This document shows, piece by piece, positions 53,138 to 61,502 of a stretch of DNA of 64,000 nt. Each line of letters opens with the position of its first letter. Position 1 is the stretch's first letter. The stretch comes from Iodobacter fluviatilis (GTDB lineage Bacteria; Pseudomonadota; Gammaproteobacteria; Burkholderiales; Chitinibacteraceae), in contig NZ_UGHR01000001.1 in NCBI RefSeq assembly GCF_900451195.1, positions 682,001 through 746,000 of the forward strand. The letters run 5' to 3'. The translations under genes were made by a program, and so were the position numbers. The notes beneath the pieces are model-generated. The model was given only the letters and a program-made list of their open reading frames with translations, was not told where the DNA came from and ran no database searches.

Positions 53138-54550
53138 ATGACATTTCCTGCTGTTCATTTTCAAAAAGGGACTTCTAAAGTCCGGCAAATTATTGAGGTT
53201 GTATCTGCGTCAATAGAGAGCGGCGTGTTGCCTGCGGGTAGCAAGTTACCCTCAGTCAGAGAGTTAACTTTGCTTCTGGGGGTGGGTAAATTTACGGTCA
53301 TTGATGCGCTGGATCGCTTACGTGCGCGAAATTTACTGATATCTAGGCAGGGCAGGGGATACTTTGTGGTGGCGCAAAGTCCACAGGCGATTTATCCGCC
53401 GCAGGCTGATTTATTGCCCCAGGATTTGATTAGCGTGCTGCGCCGCTCTTTATTGGTGGATAACGGTGAGCTGCGCCCCGGCTGCGGTCATTTACCTGAA
53501 TCCTGGCTGGATACGGATGCGTTTCGCCAAGCGATGCGCGCCACTGTTCGCTCCCCATTGCTGCGTGTCTCTGCTTACGGCAGCCCTGCCGGCTATTTGC
53601 CTTTGCGTGAAGCATTGCAAAAAAAACTCTCTGAACAAGGGATGCCGGTGCATTTGGAGCAGATTGTGACCACCTCAAATACGGTGCAGGGCATAGATAT
53701 GCTGCTGCGCGTATTGCTCCGCCAGGGGGATACGGTGCTGCTTGATGACCCCTGCTATTTTAATTTTCATGCTAATTTAGCTTTGCATGGCGCTCAGGTC
53801 GTGACGGTGGAGCGTAGAGCAGAGGGGCCTGATTTTGATCGTTTTCAAGCGGTGCTGGCCAAGCACAGGCCCAGCGTTTATTTAAGCTGTGGATTGCTGC
53901 ACAACCCAACAGGGCATTCATTTACGCCTGCCCAGGCTTTTCGGCTTTTACAATTATGCAAAGAGTATGGCTGCCATATTGTTGAAGATGATTTGTATGG
54001 AGACCTGCACAGCAATCCTCCCCCTAGGCTGGCCGCATTGGCCGGAGCTGAGCATGTGAGTTATTTGTCGGGATTTTCTAAGATTTTAAGTGCCAATACG
54101 CGAGTGAGTTATGTGATTGCTGCACCGCAATTAGCTGCAAAATTAAGCCACCTTAAATTAATGAGCGGTGGTGGCACTTCAGAGTTATTAGAGCAATTGC
54201 TGTGCCGTATGCTTAATGAAGGAAGCTATGGCAAGCATCGTAAAAGGATTGCTGATCGTTTGCTTGAGTCTGGCGGGCGGGTCTTTGCGTGGTTGAAGCG
54301 GGCGGGATGCACCATGCCCTTTCCATTTACAGGAGGGATGTTTATTTGGGCGAAGCTACCTGCAGGCGTGGATAGTGAAATGCTGGCGAGGGAGGGAATG
54401 AAGCAAGGCTTATTGCTCGCTCCCGGTGCACTGTTTAGTCGTCAGCCGCAGACAGAGCAATATATGCGTTTTAATGTTGCATTTAGTGATGACGATGCTG
54501 TTGAGCAAGCGTTTAGTGCTTTGTTAAAGCCTTGTTTATTGAGTGTATAG
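53138..54550 (+). CDS. MocR-type regulator (GntR helix-turn-helix fused to PLP aminotransferase)
   Basis: 470 residues. The N-terminal winged helix (about 10-80) reads LPAGSKLPSVRELTLLLGVGKFTVIDALDRL, GntR type. The C-terminal fold-type I aminotransferase domain (about 100-465) has HNPTGHSF and the PLP lysine in SGFSKILSANTRVSYV. Members sense amino acids or vitamin B6 through PLP and regulate a neighbouring transporter or enzyme; here the divergent LysE exporter is the obvious target. Confidence 0.92.
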   Translation: MTFPAVHFQKGTSKVRQIIEVVSASIESGVLPAGSKLPSVRELTLLLGVGKFTVIDALDRLRARNLLISRQGRGYFVVAQSPQAIYPPQADLLPQDLISVLRRSLLVDNGELRPGCGHLPESWLDTDAFRQAMRATVRSPLLRVSAYGSPAGYLPLREALQKKLSEQGMPVHLEQIVTTSNTVQGIDMLLRVLLRQGDTVLLDDPCYFNFHANLALHGAQVVTVERRAEGPDFDRFQAVLAKHRPSVYLSCGLLHNPTGHSFTPAQAFRLLQLCKEYGCHIVEDDLYGDLHSNPPPRLAALAGAEHVSYLSGFSKILSANTRVSYVIAAPQLAAKLSHLKLMSGGGTSELLEQLLCRMLNEGSYGKHRKRIADRLLESGGRVFAWLKRAGCTMPFPFTGGMFIWAKLPAGVDSEMLAREGMKQGLLLAPGALFSRQPQTEQYMRFNVAFSDDDAVEQAFSALLKPCLLSV

Positions 54551-54655
54551 GGAGCAGATTTAGGACGCATATATAGGATGTGATGGAGCTAAGCAAAAAA
54601 AGAATTTTGCAGGCAGAGGTGTATACAGGGTATGAAGACAATCCACCCTAAGCCA

Positions 54656-55150
54656 TTATCTTTTCAGCGCTTTGCCATTGGGCCAGTTGGCAAATTTCCA
54701 GTCTTGATAGGTGTTTTGATTGGCGAAGCTGGCAAAGTCGCTGGGGAAGCGTTGTTGCTTGAGTGGCTTACCCTTGGCTTGGCTATAAACACCCATAAAG
54801 CCGCCTCCGGGGGCGGAGATATAGGCCCAGTCGTCCCCTGTCATCGGGTCTTTATAGGCTTTGCGGATAAAGCGCCTTGGTGTGGGGCTGCGCGGATCGA
54901 GTACGAGCTCTTCCAGTGTTTTGGGGTATTGCGTGCCTTGCATCATATTTTGCTCGCTGTACAGCCGGATGCCGCGGCGGATTTCAGCGCCTACACGCAG
55001 TAGCTCTTCTTCTTTGGCCCGCTGGGCGCGGTTTTGCCAAGCTTCGCCCACTTGGGCGAGGTAAATACCCATGATGAGCACGGCCATTAAGGCCCATGCG
55101 TAAGCAAAACCGGACTGCTGTTTACCAGCTGCTGTAGGCCGAGCCGTCAT
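54656..55150 (-). CDS. Pseudopilin-like protein lacking Glu5
   Basis: 164 residues. A short basic leader ends SG followed by FAYAWALMAVLIMGIYLAQ, a class III prepilin signal with the N-terminal helix. Position +5 of the mature protein is Trp, not the usual Glu; absence of Glu5 is normal only in GspK-type tip pseudopilins. The globular part has DPMTGDDWAYISAPGGG. It starts inside the end of the GspG-like gene (29-bp overlap) and is the last gene of the operon in the window. Likely a minor or tip subunit. Confidence 0.82.
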   Translation of the reverse strand: MTARPTAAGKQQSGFAYAWALMAVLIMGIYLAQVGEAWQNRAQRAKEEELLRVGAEIRRGIRLYSEQNMMQGTQYPKTLEELVLDPRSPTPRRFIRKAYKDPMTGDDWAYISAPGGGFMGVYSQAKGKPLKQQRFPSDFASFANQNTYQDWKFANWPNGKALKR

Positions 55151-55520
55151 TGCCGTTTCCTTCTGCGCCGCTTTTTACATCGTATACGCCGCTGGCGTTT
55201 TCAGATTTGATGATTTGCCAGCCATCGTTTTTGCCGGTGATGGGATCCATCGGCATTTCTCGTAGGTATTTGCTACTGACCAGCTCGTCGATTGTGGCGG
55301 GGTAATGGCCGGTGTCGGCATAAAATTTGTCGATGGCATCGCGCATGGCGACGAGGTTGTGTTTGAGCACGGTTTCATTGGCGCGCTCGGTTTGGTGAAA
55401 ATAGCGGGGCACGACTAAGGTGAGCAGGCTGGCCATAATGGCGAGCACGACCAGTAGCTCGATCAGGGTAAAGCCTTTGTGGCTTGTGTGGCCTTTATTG
55501 GCAGACGACGCATGCGCCAT
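55122..55520 (-). CDS. GspG-like major pseudopilin
   Basis: 132 residues. Prepilin leader MAHASSANKGHTSHKG is cut before FTLIELLVVLAIMASLLTLVVPRYF, with Glu5 present. The rest, with DTGHYPATIDELV and DPITGKNDGW, matches GspG-type pseudopilins (T2SSG), including the region of the calcium site. AGGA is six bases before the ATG. It is 444 bp downstream of the previous pseudopilin gene, with repeats in the gap. Confidence 0.9.
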   Translation of the reverse strand: MAHASSANKGHTSHKGFTLIELLVVLAIMASLLTLVVPRYFHQTERANETVLKHNLVAMRDAIDKFYADTGHYPATIDELVSSKYLREMPMDPITGKNDGWQIIKSENASGVYDVKSGAEGNGNDGSAYSSW

Positions 55521-55590
55521 GGTGATCCTATTTATGATTTGGTTTTACTTATTACGCGAGAACTAAAGTCAAAAATGATCAAAAGATCAT

Positions 55591-55822
55591 TTTAGTGCCT
55601 TCGGCACGTTGATTTTGGAGCGGTAGCCACCACGGGGGCCTCCCTTTCTTGAACGGCCAAGCAAGGAAGCAAAACAGCAAACTCAAAAACACGAAGGCTC
55701 CTGCGCTGCGGACAATTGAGGCGGTGGCAGGCGGGATTGGCTGGATCCTCCTTCCCTGGCCGATACCCCGCCCCGCTTGTTCCTCGCTCCGGCGTGTTTC
55801 AAGGGGACTTTAAAAAGCCCCA
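55591..55822 (+). repeat. Repeat family D (about 235 bp), copy 1
   Basis: Starts TTTAGTGCCTTCGGCAC, a small hairpin, and ends at AAGGGGACTTTAAAAAGCCCC, another hairpin; the inner CCCCGCCCCGCTTGTTCCTC is shared with copy 2 at 60225-60458 in the same orientation. The copies differ at many positions, so the duplication is old or came from independent insertions. Confidence 0.8.
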
Positions 55823-55903
55823 TGCCACAAGCAGCGATAAACTACAGATAGCTGGGTTTGAAAGTATTTAAAACCTATTAAAACACCTTAATTCCCCCCT
55901 TGT

Positions 55904-55945
55904 TTTTCTCCGTGAAACTCCGTGTCCTCCGTGGTTCAGGACTTG
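55904..55945. repeat. Repeat family A, half element (copy 4)
   Basis: TTTTCTCCGTGAAACTCCGTGTCCTCCGTGGTTCAGG is the right-hand end of the family A element without its left half, and follows directly a CCCCCC remnant of family B. Confidence 0.6.
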
Positions 55946-55964
55946 GGTTTCCACCGCTCACTAT

Positions 55965-56459
55965 CTACCACTTCTTATAAGCCGTACCATTCAGCCCAAC
56001 TCCGCTGCTGAGTGAATACACATCAAATACATCGCGGCCTTCCTGGGGGGAATCGGGGGGGCTGGTGTAGCTGCGCAGGCCCCATGTTTTTTCATCCGAG
56101 CTGCTTGGGCAATCGCAAAAAGGATCTCTGGGCAGGCGGCGCAGAAAGTAGATCATTTTACCATTGGGGTCTTTGGCGTCTTTTACACCTTCTGTTAAAA
56201 CGCTCAGATTGGGCGGGTAGCCGCTTTCATCCAGATTTTTTTTAACTTGCCCCTCGTCTGCCGCTTGCTTATAGGCATCGATACCACTTCGAATTTGCCA
56301 GAGCGCGCGGCGCAGCTCTTCTTCACGCTGGCGGGTAGAGGCAATTTGCGAAAGCGGCATGGCCACCGTGGCCAGTACGGCCAGGATGGTGAGGGTCACC
56401 ATCAGCTCGATCAGGGTAAAACCCAGAGCGGGCCGGTCAGCTGGCAAACGGGGCCACAT
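55965..56459 (-). CDS. Pseudopilin (GspG/H-like)
   Basis: 164 residues. Leader MWPRLPADRPALG is cut before FTLIELMVTLTILAVLATVAMP, with Glu5. The following EEELRRALWQIRSGIDAYKQAADEG helix and a loop region ending FDVYSLSSGVGLNGTAYKKW (similar ending to the GspG-like protein: GNDGSAYSSW) mark it as a related pseudopilin. It starts two bases after the secretin stop, so it is translationally coupled to it. Confidence 0.88.
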   Translation of the reverse strand: MWPRLPADRPALGFTLIELMVTLTILAVLATVAMPLSQIASTRQREEELRRALWQIRSGIDAYKQAADEGQVKKNLDESGYPPNLSVLTEGVKDAKDPNGKMIYFLRRLPRDPFCDCPSSSDEKTWGLRSYTSPPDSPQEGRDVFDVYSLSSGVGLNGTAYKKW

Positions 56460-56461
56460 CT

Positions 56462-58423
56462 TTAGCGCCGTCCCATGCCATTGCCTCTGCCTGTTGGCGG
56501 TGTAACAGCCTGAGAGTTGTCTTCCGCAGCTTGCGCAACAGGCGCCGGGGCGGGCTGGGGGGCTGGTTCCGGCATGGCTTGCGGCATCATGGGCTGAGGC
56601 GCGGGCATCATGATACTGCCTGCCGCCGTGCTATTAATTTTGATGCTGGAGCTTGGGCGTAAACGTAGCGGGTTGGTGCTGATTGCGCCTTCGGTGCCGC
56701 TTTCAAAGGTAGTGATATGGGGCGATGGAATCGCTAAATTACGCACTACGCGGGGGGTGATTAAAAGAATCAGCTCGGTTTTTTTATTGTCGTCACTCTG
56801 ATTGCCAAATAATCGATTTAGTACCGGCAGCTCACCAAGGCCTGGCAGTGCATTGCCGGTGGATTGGTTGGTGCGGGATAAGAGGCCCGCTAGGACTTGC
56901 GTTTCACCGTCTCTGGCGCTCATATTGGTTGTGGCGTTTCGTGTACCAATGGTGTAAACCGTGTTGCCGCTGGTGGTTTTGCTTTTATCGGTTACGTTAG
57001 AAACTTCTAAAGACACTTTTACGCTGATGTCGTTATCGATGGATAGCGTGGGTTCCACATTCAGGGTTAAGCCCACATCCAGATAGGTAATGGATTCTGA
57101 GGTAACGCCATTATTGGTGGTGGTCGTAATGACTGGCACCCGGTCACCAATTTGCACCTTGGCTTTTTCGCGGTTTTTAACCCTGATTTTTGGATTGGCC
57201 AGAATATTGGTATTGCCTTTATTATGGGCAAAATTGGCCGTAACGGCTGGGCTGCCAATATTAACTAGCACATCACTTTTATTCAGATTATTCAGCTTAT
57301 CCAGGCTGATTGAATTACCCGCCGTAATAGCACCCAGGCCATTAGGCACACCAATTGAAGCAGAAATCTTTTGTGGGTATTCAATCCCCATATTCAGCAA
57401 ATCTGTACTGGTTACTTCAAGAATTTCCACATCTAAAATAATCTCTGATTGCGGTAAATCCTGGGCGGCAATTAGCCGCTCGGCCACGGCAACCGCTTCG
57501 GCCGTGTCGCGCATCACCAGCATGGATAAACGCTCGTCGATATACACGTCTTTGGTTTTGACCATTTGTTTAATCATCGCCAATACCTGTTTTGGATCGG
57601 CGTTGGATAAATAAAAGGTACGCATCACCAGATCTTTATAATCGCGGTCTTTATCCGGGCGTTTGGGGTAAATTAAAATGGTGTTTTCATTTAATACTTT
57701 TTTATCGAGCTGATTCGTCGTTAAGATTAAATTAATCACATCTTCTACGCTGCTGTCGTGCGCATAAATTGTGGTGCGTAAATTAGGCGCAACATCGCGA
57801 TCAAAAATAAAATTAACTTTACCAATGCGCGAAATAATATCGAATACGCTGCTGATACTTTGATCTTTAAATTGCAAAGAAATTGGGTTTTTTAAAGATT
57901 GTGCCAAGCCGGGGCGCAGCGTGGCTTCGCGCGTTTTGCGGCTTTCTACTTCATCACGCAGCTTAAGTGCCTGCGTGTTGCGCGGATTATCGATCAGCAT
58001 TTGAGCCAGTACATCCAGTGCTTCTTCCGGTTTATTGTCTTTGATTTCACGCGCATATTTCAGCATGGAATCCTGCCTTGCTGCGATTTCACTCAGCCTT
58101 AAGCCTTCCAGCGCCCGGTAATTGCCCTTATCGTGTGACAGCATCTGCTGATAGCGATTGCTCGCCAGCTCGATATCGCCGCGCGCGCGGGCGTTGTCGG
58201 CTTCTTTGAGCAAAGCGCCAAGCGTGATGTCTAATTGCCGCTGAAAGCTGGCACGTAGTTTGATATCGTCAGGATATAGCTTGGATTTTTCTTTTAAAAA
58301 CTGTAAGCCTTGTTCTACTTCGCCTTCATAAATTAAAGACTCACCCTGTTTGCGGGCCATGTCGGCGGCGCAGCCAGTCAGCAAGCTGGCCGCGATAAGG
58401 GTCATGCTAAATGCGCGCTTCAA
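56462..58423 (-). CDS. Outer-membrane secretin (GspD/MshL-like) with TPR-like N-terminus
   Basis: 653 residues starting at TTG 58423, chosen for GGAG seven bases upstream and because it gives the lipoprotein leader MKRAFSMTLIAASLLTGCAAD (lipobox LTGC). Residues 30-175 have a TPR-like helical pattern (YEGEVEQGLQFLKEKSKLYPDD); then STN/secretin-N modules (SLQFKDQSISSVFDIISRI, TFYLSNADPKQVLAMIKQM) and the secretin pore domain at about 340-570 (ILDVEILEV, VPVIT, VGLTLNVEPTLS, ETQVLAGLLSR, LILLITPRVV). A Pro/Gln/Ala-rich tail of about 90 residues ends it. It forms the outer-membrane channel of the pilus or secretion machine. Confidence 0.93.
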   Translation of the reverse strand: MKRAFSMTLIAASLLTGCAADMARKQGESLIYEGEVEQGLQFLKEKSKLYPDDIKLRASFQRQLDITLGALLKEADNARARGDIELASNRYQQMLSHDKGNYRALEGLRLSEIAARQDSMLKYAREIKDNKPEEALDVLAQMLIDNPRNTQALKLRDEVESRKTREATLRPGLAQSLKNPISLQFKDQSISSVFDIISRIGKVNFIFDRDVAPNLRTTIYAHDSSVEDVINLILTTNQLDKKVLNENTILIYPKRPDKDRDYKDLVMRTFYLSNADPKQVLAMIKQMVKTKDVYIDERLSMLVMRDTAEAVAVAERLIAAQDLPQSEIILDVEILEVTSTDLLNMGIEYPQKISASIGVPNGLGAITAGNSISLDKLNNLNKSDVLVNIGSPAVTANFAHNKGNTNILANPKIRVKNREKAKVQIGDRVPVITTTTNNGVTSESITYLDVGLTLNVEPTLSIDNDISVKVSLEVSNVTDKSKTTSGNTVYTIGTRNATTNMSARDGETQVLAGLLSRTNQSTGNALPGLGELPVLNRLFGNQSDDNKKTELILLITPRVVRNLAIPSPHITTFESGTEGAISTNPLRLRPSSSIKINSTAAGSIMMPAPQPMMPQAMPEPAPQPAPAPVAQAAEDNSQAVTPPTGRGNGMGRR

Positions 58424-58511
58424 AATGTAGCTCCAAAAGAAAGCATCCGCAGCTGCTTGAGCGGCAGGGGGAAAGTAGTTGGCTGATTTAATTTGCACGA
58501 AGGGCGCGTTT

Positions 58512-59048
58512 TCAAGGCGTCGCTCCCAAGGAAAGGACCTGCTGCTGATTCAGCGGCATAAAAGTAAAAATAATTTGCTGACGGGTCACCTGATCCACCC
58601 GCCATGAGCCCAGTAAAACCTCACCCTTTTGTACACGGCCAAGGGCATTGCAGCTTTGGCAAACCACCATCTGCTGGCCGCCCGCCTCAAGCACTACATA
58701 ATCAATGTTGCCCTCGTGCCAGGTTGAAACCACTTTAAACGGCAAAGGGGGCGCAACCGGCGGCGGCGTGGGCGTTGGCTTCGGAGTCGGTGTGGGTTTA
58801 GGTGGCGGCGGAGGAGGCGGCTGCCATGTTTGAACCGGGAATAAATTCACGGCCACACCGCTGGCTGCCGAGGCCGCCGATGCTTGTGCCGCAGCAACGG
58901 CCGATGCTTTAGCGCTGGCTTCACTGGCTGCTGCCGCATGTTGCTGACGGCGGGCTGGCATATCATCAGGCTGGCTGTCTTGCCAGAAAGAATAGAGCGT
59001 TAAAATGAGCGTAATGGCTAGCACAATTTGCAGCGGGCGCGAGATCAT
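58512..59048 (-). CDS. PilP/GspC-like inner-membrane protein
   Basis: 178 residues. One N-terminal membrane helix (IVLAITLILTLYSFW), an Ala/Ser-rich linker, a Pro-rich stretch (PPPPPPPKPTPTPKPTPT), then a small beta domain with VVCQSCNALGRVQKGEVLLGSWRVDQVTRQQIIFTFMPLN, as in PilP/GspC homology regions that contact the secretin. Its ATG overlaps the stop of a duplicated fragment of the upstream gene (see 59045-59125). Confidence 0.8.
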   Translation of the reverse strand: MISRPLQIVLAITLILTLYSFWQDSQPDDMPARRQQHAAAASEASAKASAVAAAQASAASAASGVAVNLFPVQTWQPPPPPPPKPTPTPKPTPTPPPVAPPLPFKVVSTWHEGNIDYVVLEAGGQQMVVCQSCNALGRVQKGEVLLGSWRVDQVTRQQIIFTFMPLNQQQVLSLGATP

Positions 59049-59125
59049 GGCTGCACCTCGTTTAAATCCGCCATTCTCACTTGAATACTGAGCGTGGTCT
59101 TAGCCATAGTTGCTTTCGAGATCAT
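59045..59125 (-). other. Duplicated PilO-tail/PilP-start segment containing a 26-codon chimeric ORF
   Basis: The unit from 59041-59100 repeats that at 59118-59177 with an offset of 77 bp. Both carry ATGATCTCG, then after a gap the tail coding for LSIQV-x-M-x-x-L-x-EVQP. In this extra copy the ATG overlaps the PilO-like stop and its own stop overlaps the PilP-like ATG, so an ORF of MISKATMAKTTLSIQVRMAD followed by LNEVQP links the two. It looks like a tandem duplication scar whose tail has since diverged. Confidence 0.75.
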
Positions 59126-59670
59126 GGCTGTACCTCGCTTAAATATGACATTTGCACTTGAATACTGAGCATGGCCTCGCCAATTTGTGGGCGAGATATG
59201 CTGAGGTTTTCGATGCGCACGCCGGGTATTTTTTCTAGTTCGCTAATAAATTGCTGGAGGTCCGGGTACTGCCCGTTAGCCGGAAACTGCAAGCCGTAGC
59301 GCAGCAGCTCACCCCCCACTTCGGGCGTGGCTTTGTAATCGCTTTGCTGCAGTACAATATGTTTTTGCTCGGCCAGCTCATTGAGCTTAAGTAAAAACGC
59401 TGTAAATTGATTCGATTGCGGCAGGCGCTCTTCTGCCACGCTGCTGGCGGTGGCAGAGGCGCTGGATGTTGCTTGCTTCAGCTTGCGCGCGGCTTCCAGT
59501 AGGCTCAGCTCGCGGCGTTCTAAATCTTTTTGGATAGGTTTGAGCTTTTGCACATAAAGTGCGCCGGTTAGTAGCAGCAAAACCAAGGCCGCAATTGCCA
59601 AAACGCCCGCATATTGCCGCCATTGGCGTACATACCAAATGATCTGTTGCATGAGTCGCTGCATATTCAT
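59122..59670 (-). CDS. PilO/GspM-like assembly protein
   Basis: 182 residues from ATG 59670, which overlaps the previous stop (ATGA). One membrane helix (GVLAIAALVLLLLTGALYV), a coiled coil (LERRELSLLEAARKLKQ) and a ferredoxin-like C-terminal domain with YGLQFPANGQYPDLQQFISELEKIPGVRIENLSISRP, as in PilO. It forms the periplasmic alignment complex with the PilN-like and PilP-like proteins. Its last 15 codons are duplicated just downstream. Confidence 0.85.
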   Translation of the reverse strand: MNMQRLMQQIIWYVRQWRQYAGVLAIAALVLLLLTGALYVQKLKPIQKDLERRELSLLEAARKLKQATSSASATASSVAEERLPQSNQFTAFLLKLNELAEQKHIVLQQSDYKATPEVGGELLRYGLQFPANGQYPDLQQFISELEKIPGVRIENLSISRPQIGEAMLSIQVQMSYLSEVQP

Positions 59671-60191
59671 CGGCGCGGCTCCCACGTGATATCCAGATTC
59701 ACTTGCACTGGATGGAAGGGATCGCTAGCACGCAAATTATGCCGGGATAAAGAAACCGTTTTAACCCCCTTGGTGCTGCCGAGACGATCGACCAGCGCCA
59801 ATGCATCGGCCAGCGTTTTGGCTTCTAAATCCAGCTTGATTAGATGTTCGGTGCCGGCCAGCTCGATGCGGGTATAGGCCACGGTGGGCAGCCAGGTTTG
59901 CTCTAAAACGGCCAGCACCGGCCCGATGGCTTGTTGCTGAGCCTGATGCGCGGCCAGTACTTTTGCATTGGCTGGGGCTTCTTTTTGCTCTTTATTACGC
60001 GCCTCATCTAAGCGGCGGCGCTGCCAGCTGATCTCATCCTCGCGCGCATCCAGCTGCTGGCGTGCCTGATCGCTGATATCAAGCCGGGTCATCACCCAAA
60101 GCAGGGCAATCACTGCCACAACGACAAGGGCTAAGCCCAGCCATGGCGTTGAGCGGGGTGATTGATGAAAATCGAGTTGCATGGGTTTCAT
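59667..60191 (-). CDS. PilN-like assembly protein
   Basis: 174 residues. A short cytoplasmic N-terminus (MKPMQLDFHQSPRSTPWLG), one membrane helix (LALVVVAVIALLWVM), a coiled coil (SWQRRRLDEARNKEQKEA) and a small periplasmic domain with KTLADALALVDRLGS. The order and layout are those of PilN. The stop overlaps the PilO-like start. Either ATG, 60191 or 60182, could be used; neither has a good ribosome site. Confidence 0.82.
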   Translation of the reverse strand: MKPMQLDFHQSPRSTPWLGLALVVVAVIALLWVMTRLDISDQARQQLDAREDEISWQRRRLDEARNKEQKEAPANAKVLAAHQAQQQAIGPVLAVLEQTWLPTVAYTRIELAGTEHLIKLDLEAKTLADALALVDRLGSTKGVKTVSLSRHNLRASDPFHPVQVNLDITWEPRR

Positions 60192-60546
60192 GCGGCAAAG
60201 TCCGGTTGATCGCTGTGTTGTGTTTTTAGTGCCTTCGGCACAGTGATTTGGGTACGGGAGTCCCCCGTGTGGGACTTACTTTCTTGCTTCGCCAAGAAAG
60301 TAAGCAAAGAAGGCGACCCCGCAAACGCGACATCCCCTCGCTGTGGACAATCGGGTCGGCGGCTGCGGGACTCGCTCGCAGGCTCGCTCAAACATCCTCG
60401 CCGAAACCCCGCCCCGCTTGTTCCTCGCTCGGCGCGTTTGAAGGGGAATTCAAGCCCCGTGCAAACTAAGCGGTTGTTGTTGCAGCGTTTGAGCATAGGT
60501 GGAGAGGATTGATTCGTAATTCGGGTGCAATGTGCATCATTTGTGT
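60192..60546. other. Repeat-filled gap between the PilM-like and PilN-like genes
   Basis: 355 bp, mostly family D copy 2. It interrupts what is normally a tightly packed pilMNOP order. No gene is supported. Confidence 0.6.
60225..60458 (+). repeat. Repeat family D, copy 2
   Basis: Begins TTTAGTGCCTTCGGCAC and ends CAAGCCCC, with an internal hairpin TTTCTTGCTTCGCCAAGAAA and the shared CCCCGCCCCGCTTGTTCCTC. Elements with a very similar inner hairpin and G+C-rich half are, from general knowledge, widespread in beta- and gammaproteobacterial genomes. Same orientation as copy 1, 4.6 kb apart. Confidence 0.8.
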
Positions 60547-61329
60547 TCATAAAGCCCAATCCCCGGCAAATAAAGGATGCACTGCACCTAAATAGCTGAC
60601 TTCGCATTCTGGCAGGCTGAGTTTGGCGAGCGGGTGGGTGCTGGAGCTGATATAGATTTGCGGTGGCAAAGACACCTGCGCCAGCATGGCCGCTTGGCGC
60701 AGCAGTGCGGCCATGCCGCCATTCAGCAGTGCTTCGCTGTCCTGATTCAGCGGCAGGCTGATGACGCCCTGCCACGCAGCATCGCGCCAGAACCCACAGC
60801 AAAGTTGATCGGCCTCGGTGATCAACAGCGCAAATTCGGCGGCTTTGAGTTGTTTACGGTACTGCTGATGCACGGTAGAAAAGAGCGGCTGTACCCTGTT
60901 TAAACGCAGCTTATTTGCACGGCTCAGCTCGATGATGGCTTGGTAAATGGATTCATCCATGGCGGCCACTAGGCGCGATTCGCCAAAGCCTGCCGGATGA
61001 ATACACAGCCGCCAGCCTTCGGCAGAGCCCGCAAATTGCTGGGCTAAAATGAGCCGAGCGTAAGCATTCCAGTCGTCCGGCTGATACAGGCCATCCTGCC
61101 AAGGCAGTACGGCGTAACGCACCCAGTCTCCACTTAGCAATATATTCAGTGTGCTGATGCTGCTTTTTGGACGAGTCTCCAGCCGCTGCTGCAAAGCCAG
61201 CGCAGCAGATTGGGCGTCGATCGTTGCCGATGTCCACTGCTTATCTGCTTTTTGTAAGCGCGGCTGGCTGGCTAAACCCAGCTTCTTGCTCGCCAGCCAA
61301 ACGCTATGCTCAATCCATAAAGGGGACAC
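60547..61329 (-). CDS. PilM/GspL/MshI-like actin-fold assembly protein
   Basis: 260 residues from GTG 61329 (GGAAAG five bases upstream). No membrane segment, with a pattern of two half-domains: NILLSGDWVRYAVLPWQ, SRLVAAMDESIYQAIIELSRANKLRLNRVQPLFSTV and FALLITEADQLCCGFWRDAAWQGVISLPLN, as in the cytoplasmic domain of GspL/PilM/MshI. Shorter than PilM (about 350). Its place before PilN-, PilO- and PilP-like genes supports the call. It would link the ATPase GspE to the membrane complex. Confidence 0.78.
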   Translation of the reverse strand: MSPLWIEHSVWLASKKLGLASQPRLQKADKQWTSATIDAQSAALALQQRLETRPKSSISTLNILLSGDWVRYAVLPWQDGLYQPDDWNAYARLILAQQFAGSAEGWRLCIHPAGFGESRLVAAMDESIYQAIIELSRANKLRLNRVQPLFSTVHQQYRKQLKAAEFALLITEADQLCCGFWRDAAWQGVISLPLNQDSEALLNGGMAALLRQAAMLAQVSLPPQIYISSSTHPLAKLSLPECEVSYLGAVHPLFAGDWAL

Positions 61330-61343
61330 GATTGCTTTCCATT

Positions 61344-61381
61344 AGTAGCTTGGGTTAGCGATGCTTTACCGCGTAACCCAC
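61344..61381. repeat. Repeat family C, copy 3
   Basis: GTAGCTTGGGTTAGCG...CGCGTAACCCA, the compact form of the family C inverted repeat. Confidence 0.7.
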
Positions 61382-61502
61382 TGCGCTGGTGAAAAAATTT
61401 CCTGATGACATTTGTAGCCTGTCTGCACGCTGCCATGCTGCGTAATGCAGCGCCCTAAGCGCATAAGTATCAACGCACATCAGGTGATACTTCAGTACTG
61501 CA

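Larger units (their letters stand above)
55521..55964. other. Repeat-filled gap between two pseudopilin genes
   Basis: Contains an AT-rich palindrome (AAAATGATC/GATCATTTT, 55570-55592), repeat family D copy 1 and half of a family A element. No gene. The operon probably continues through it, since all genes on both sides are on the minus strand, but a promoter inside cannot be excluded. Confidence 0.6.

Noticed and set aside
60188..60802. 204-codon open frame on the minus strand covering the family D repeat
   Set aside because: It runs through the repeat and out of frame through the PilM-like gene; repeats of this kind often hold spurious frames.
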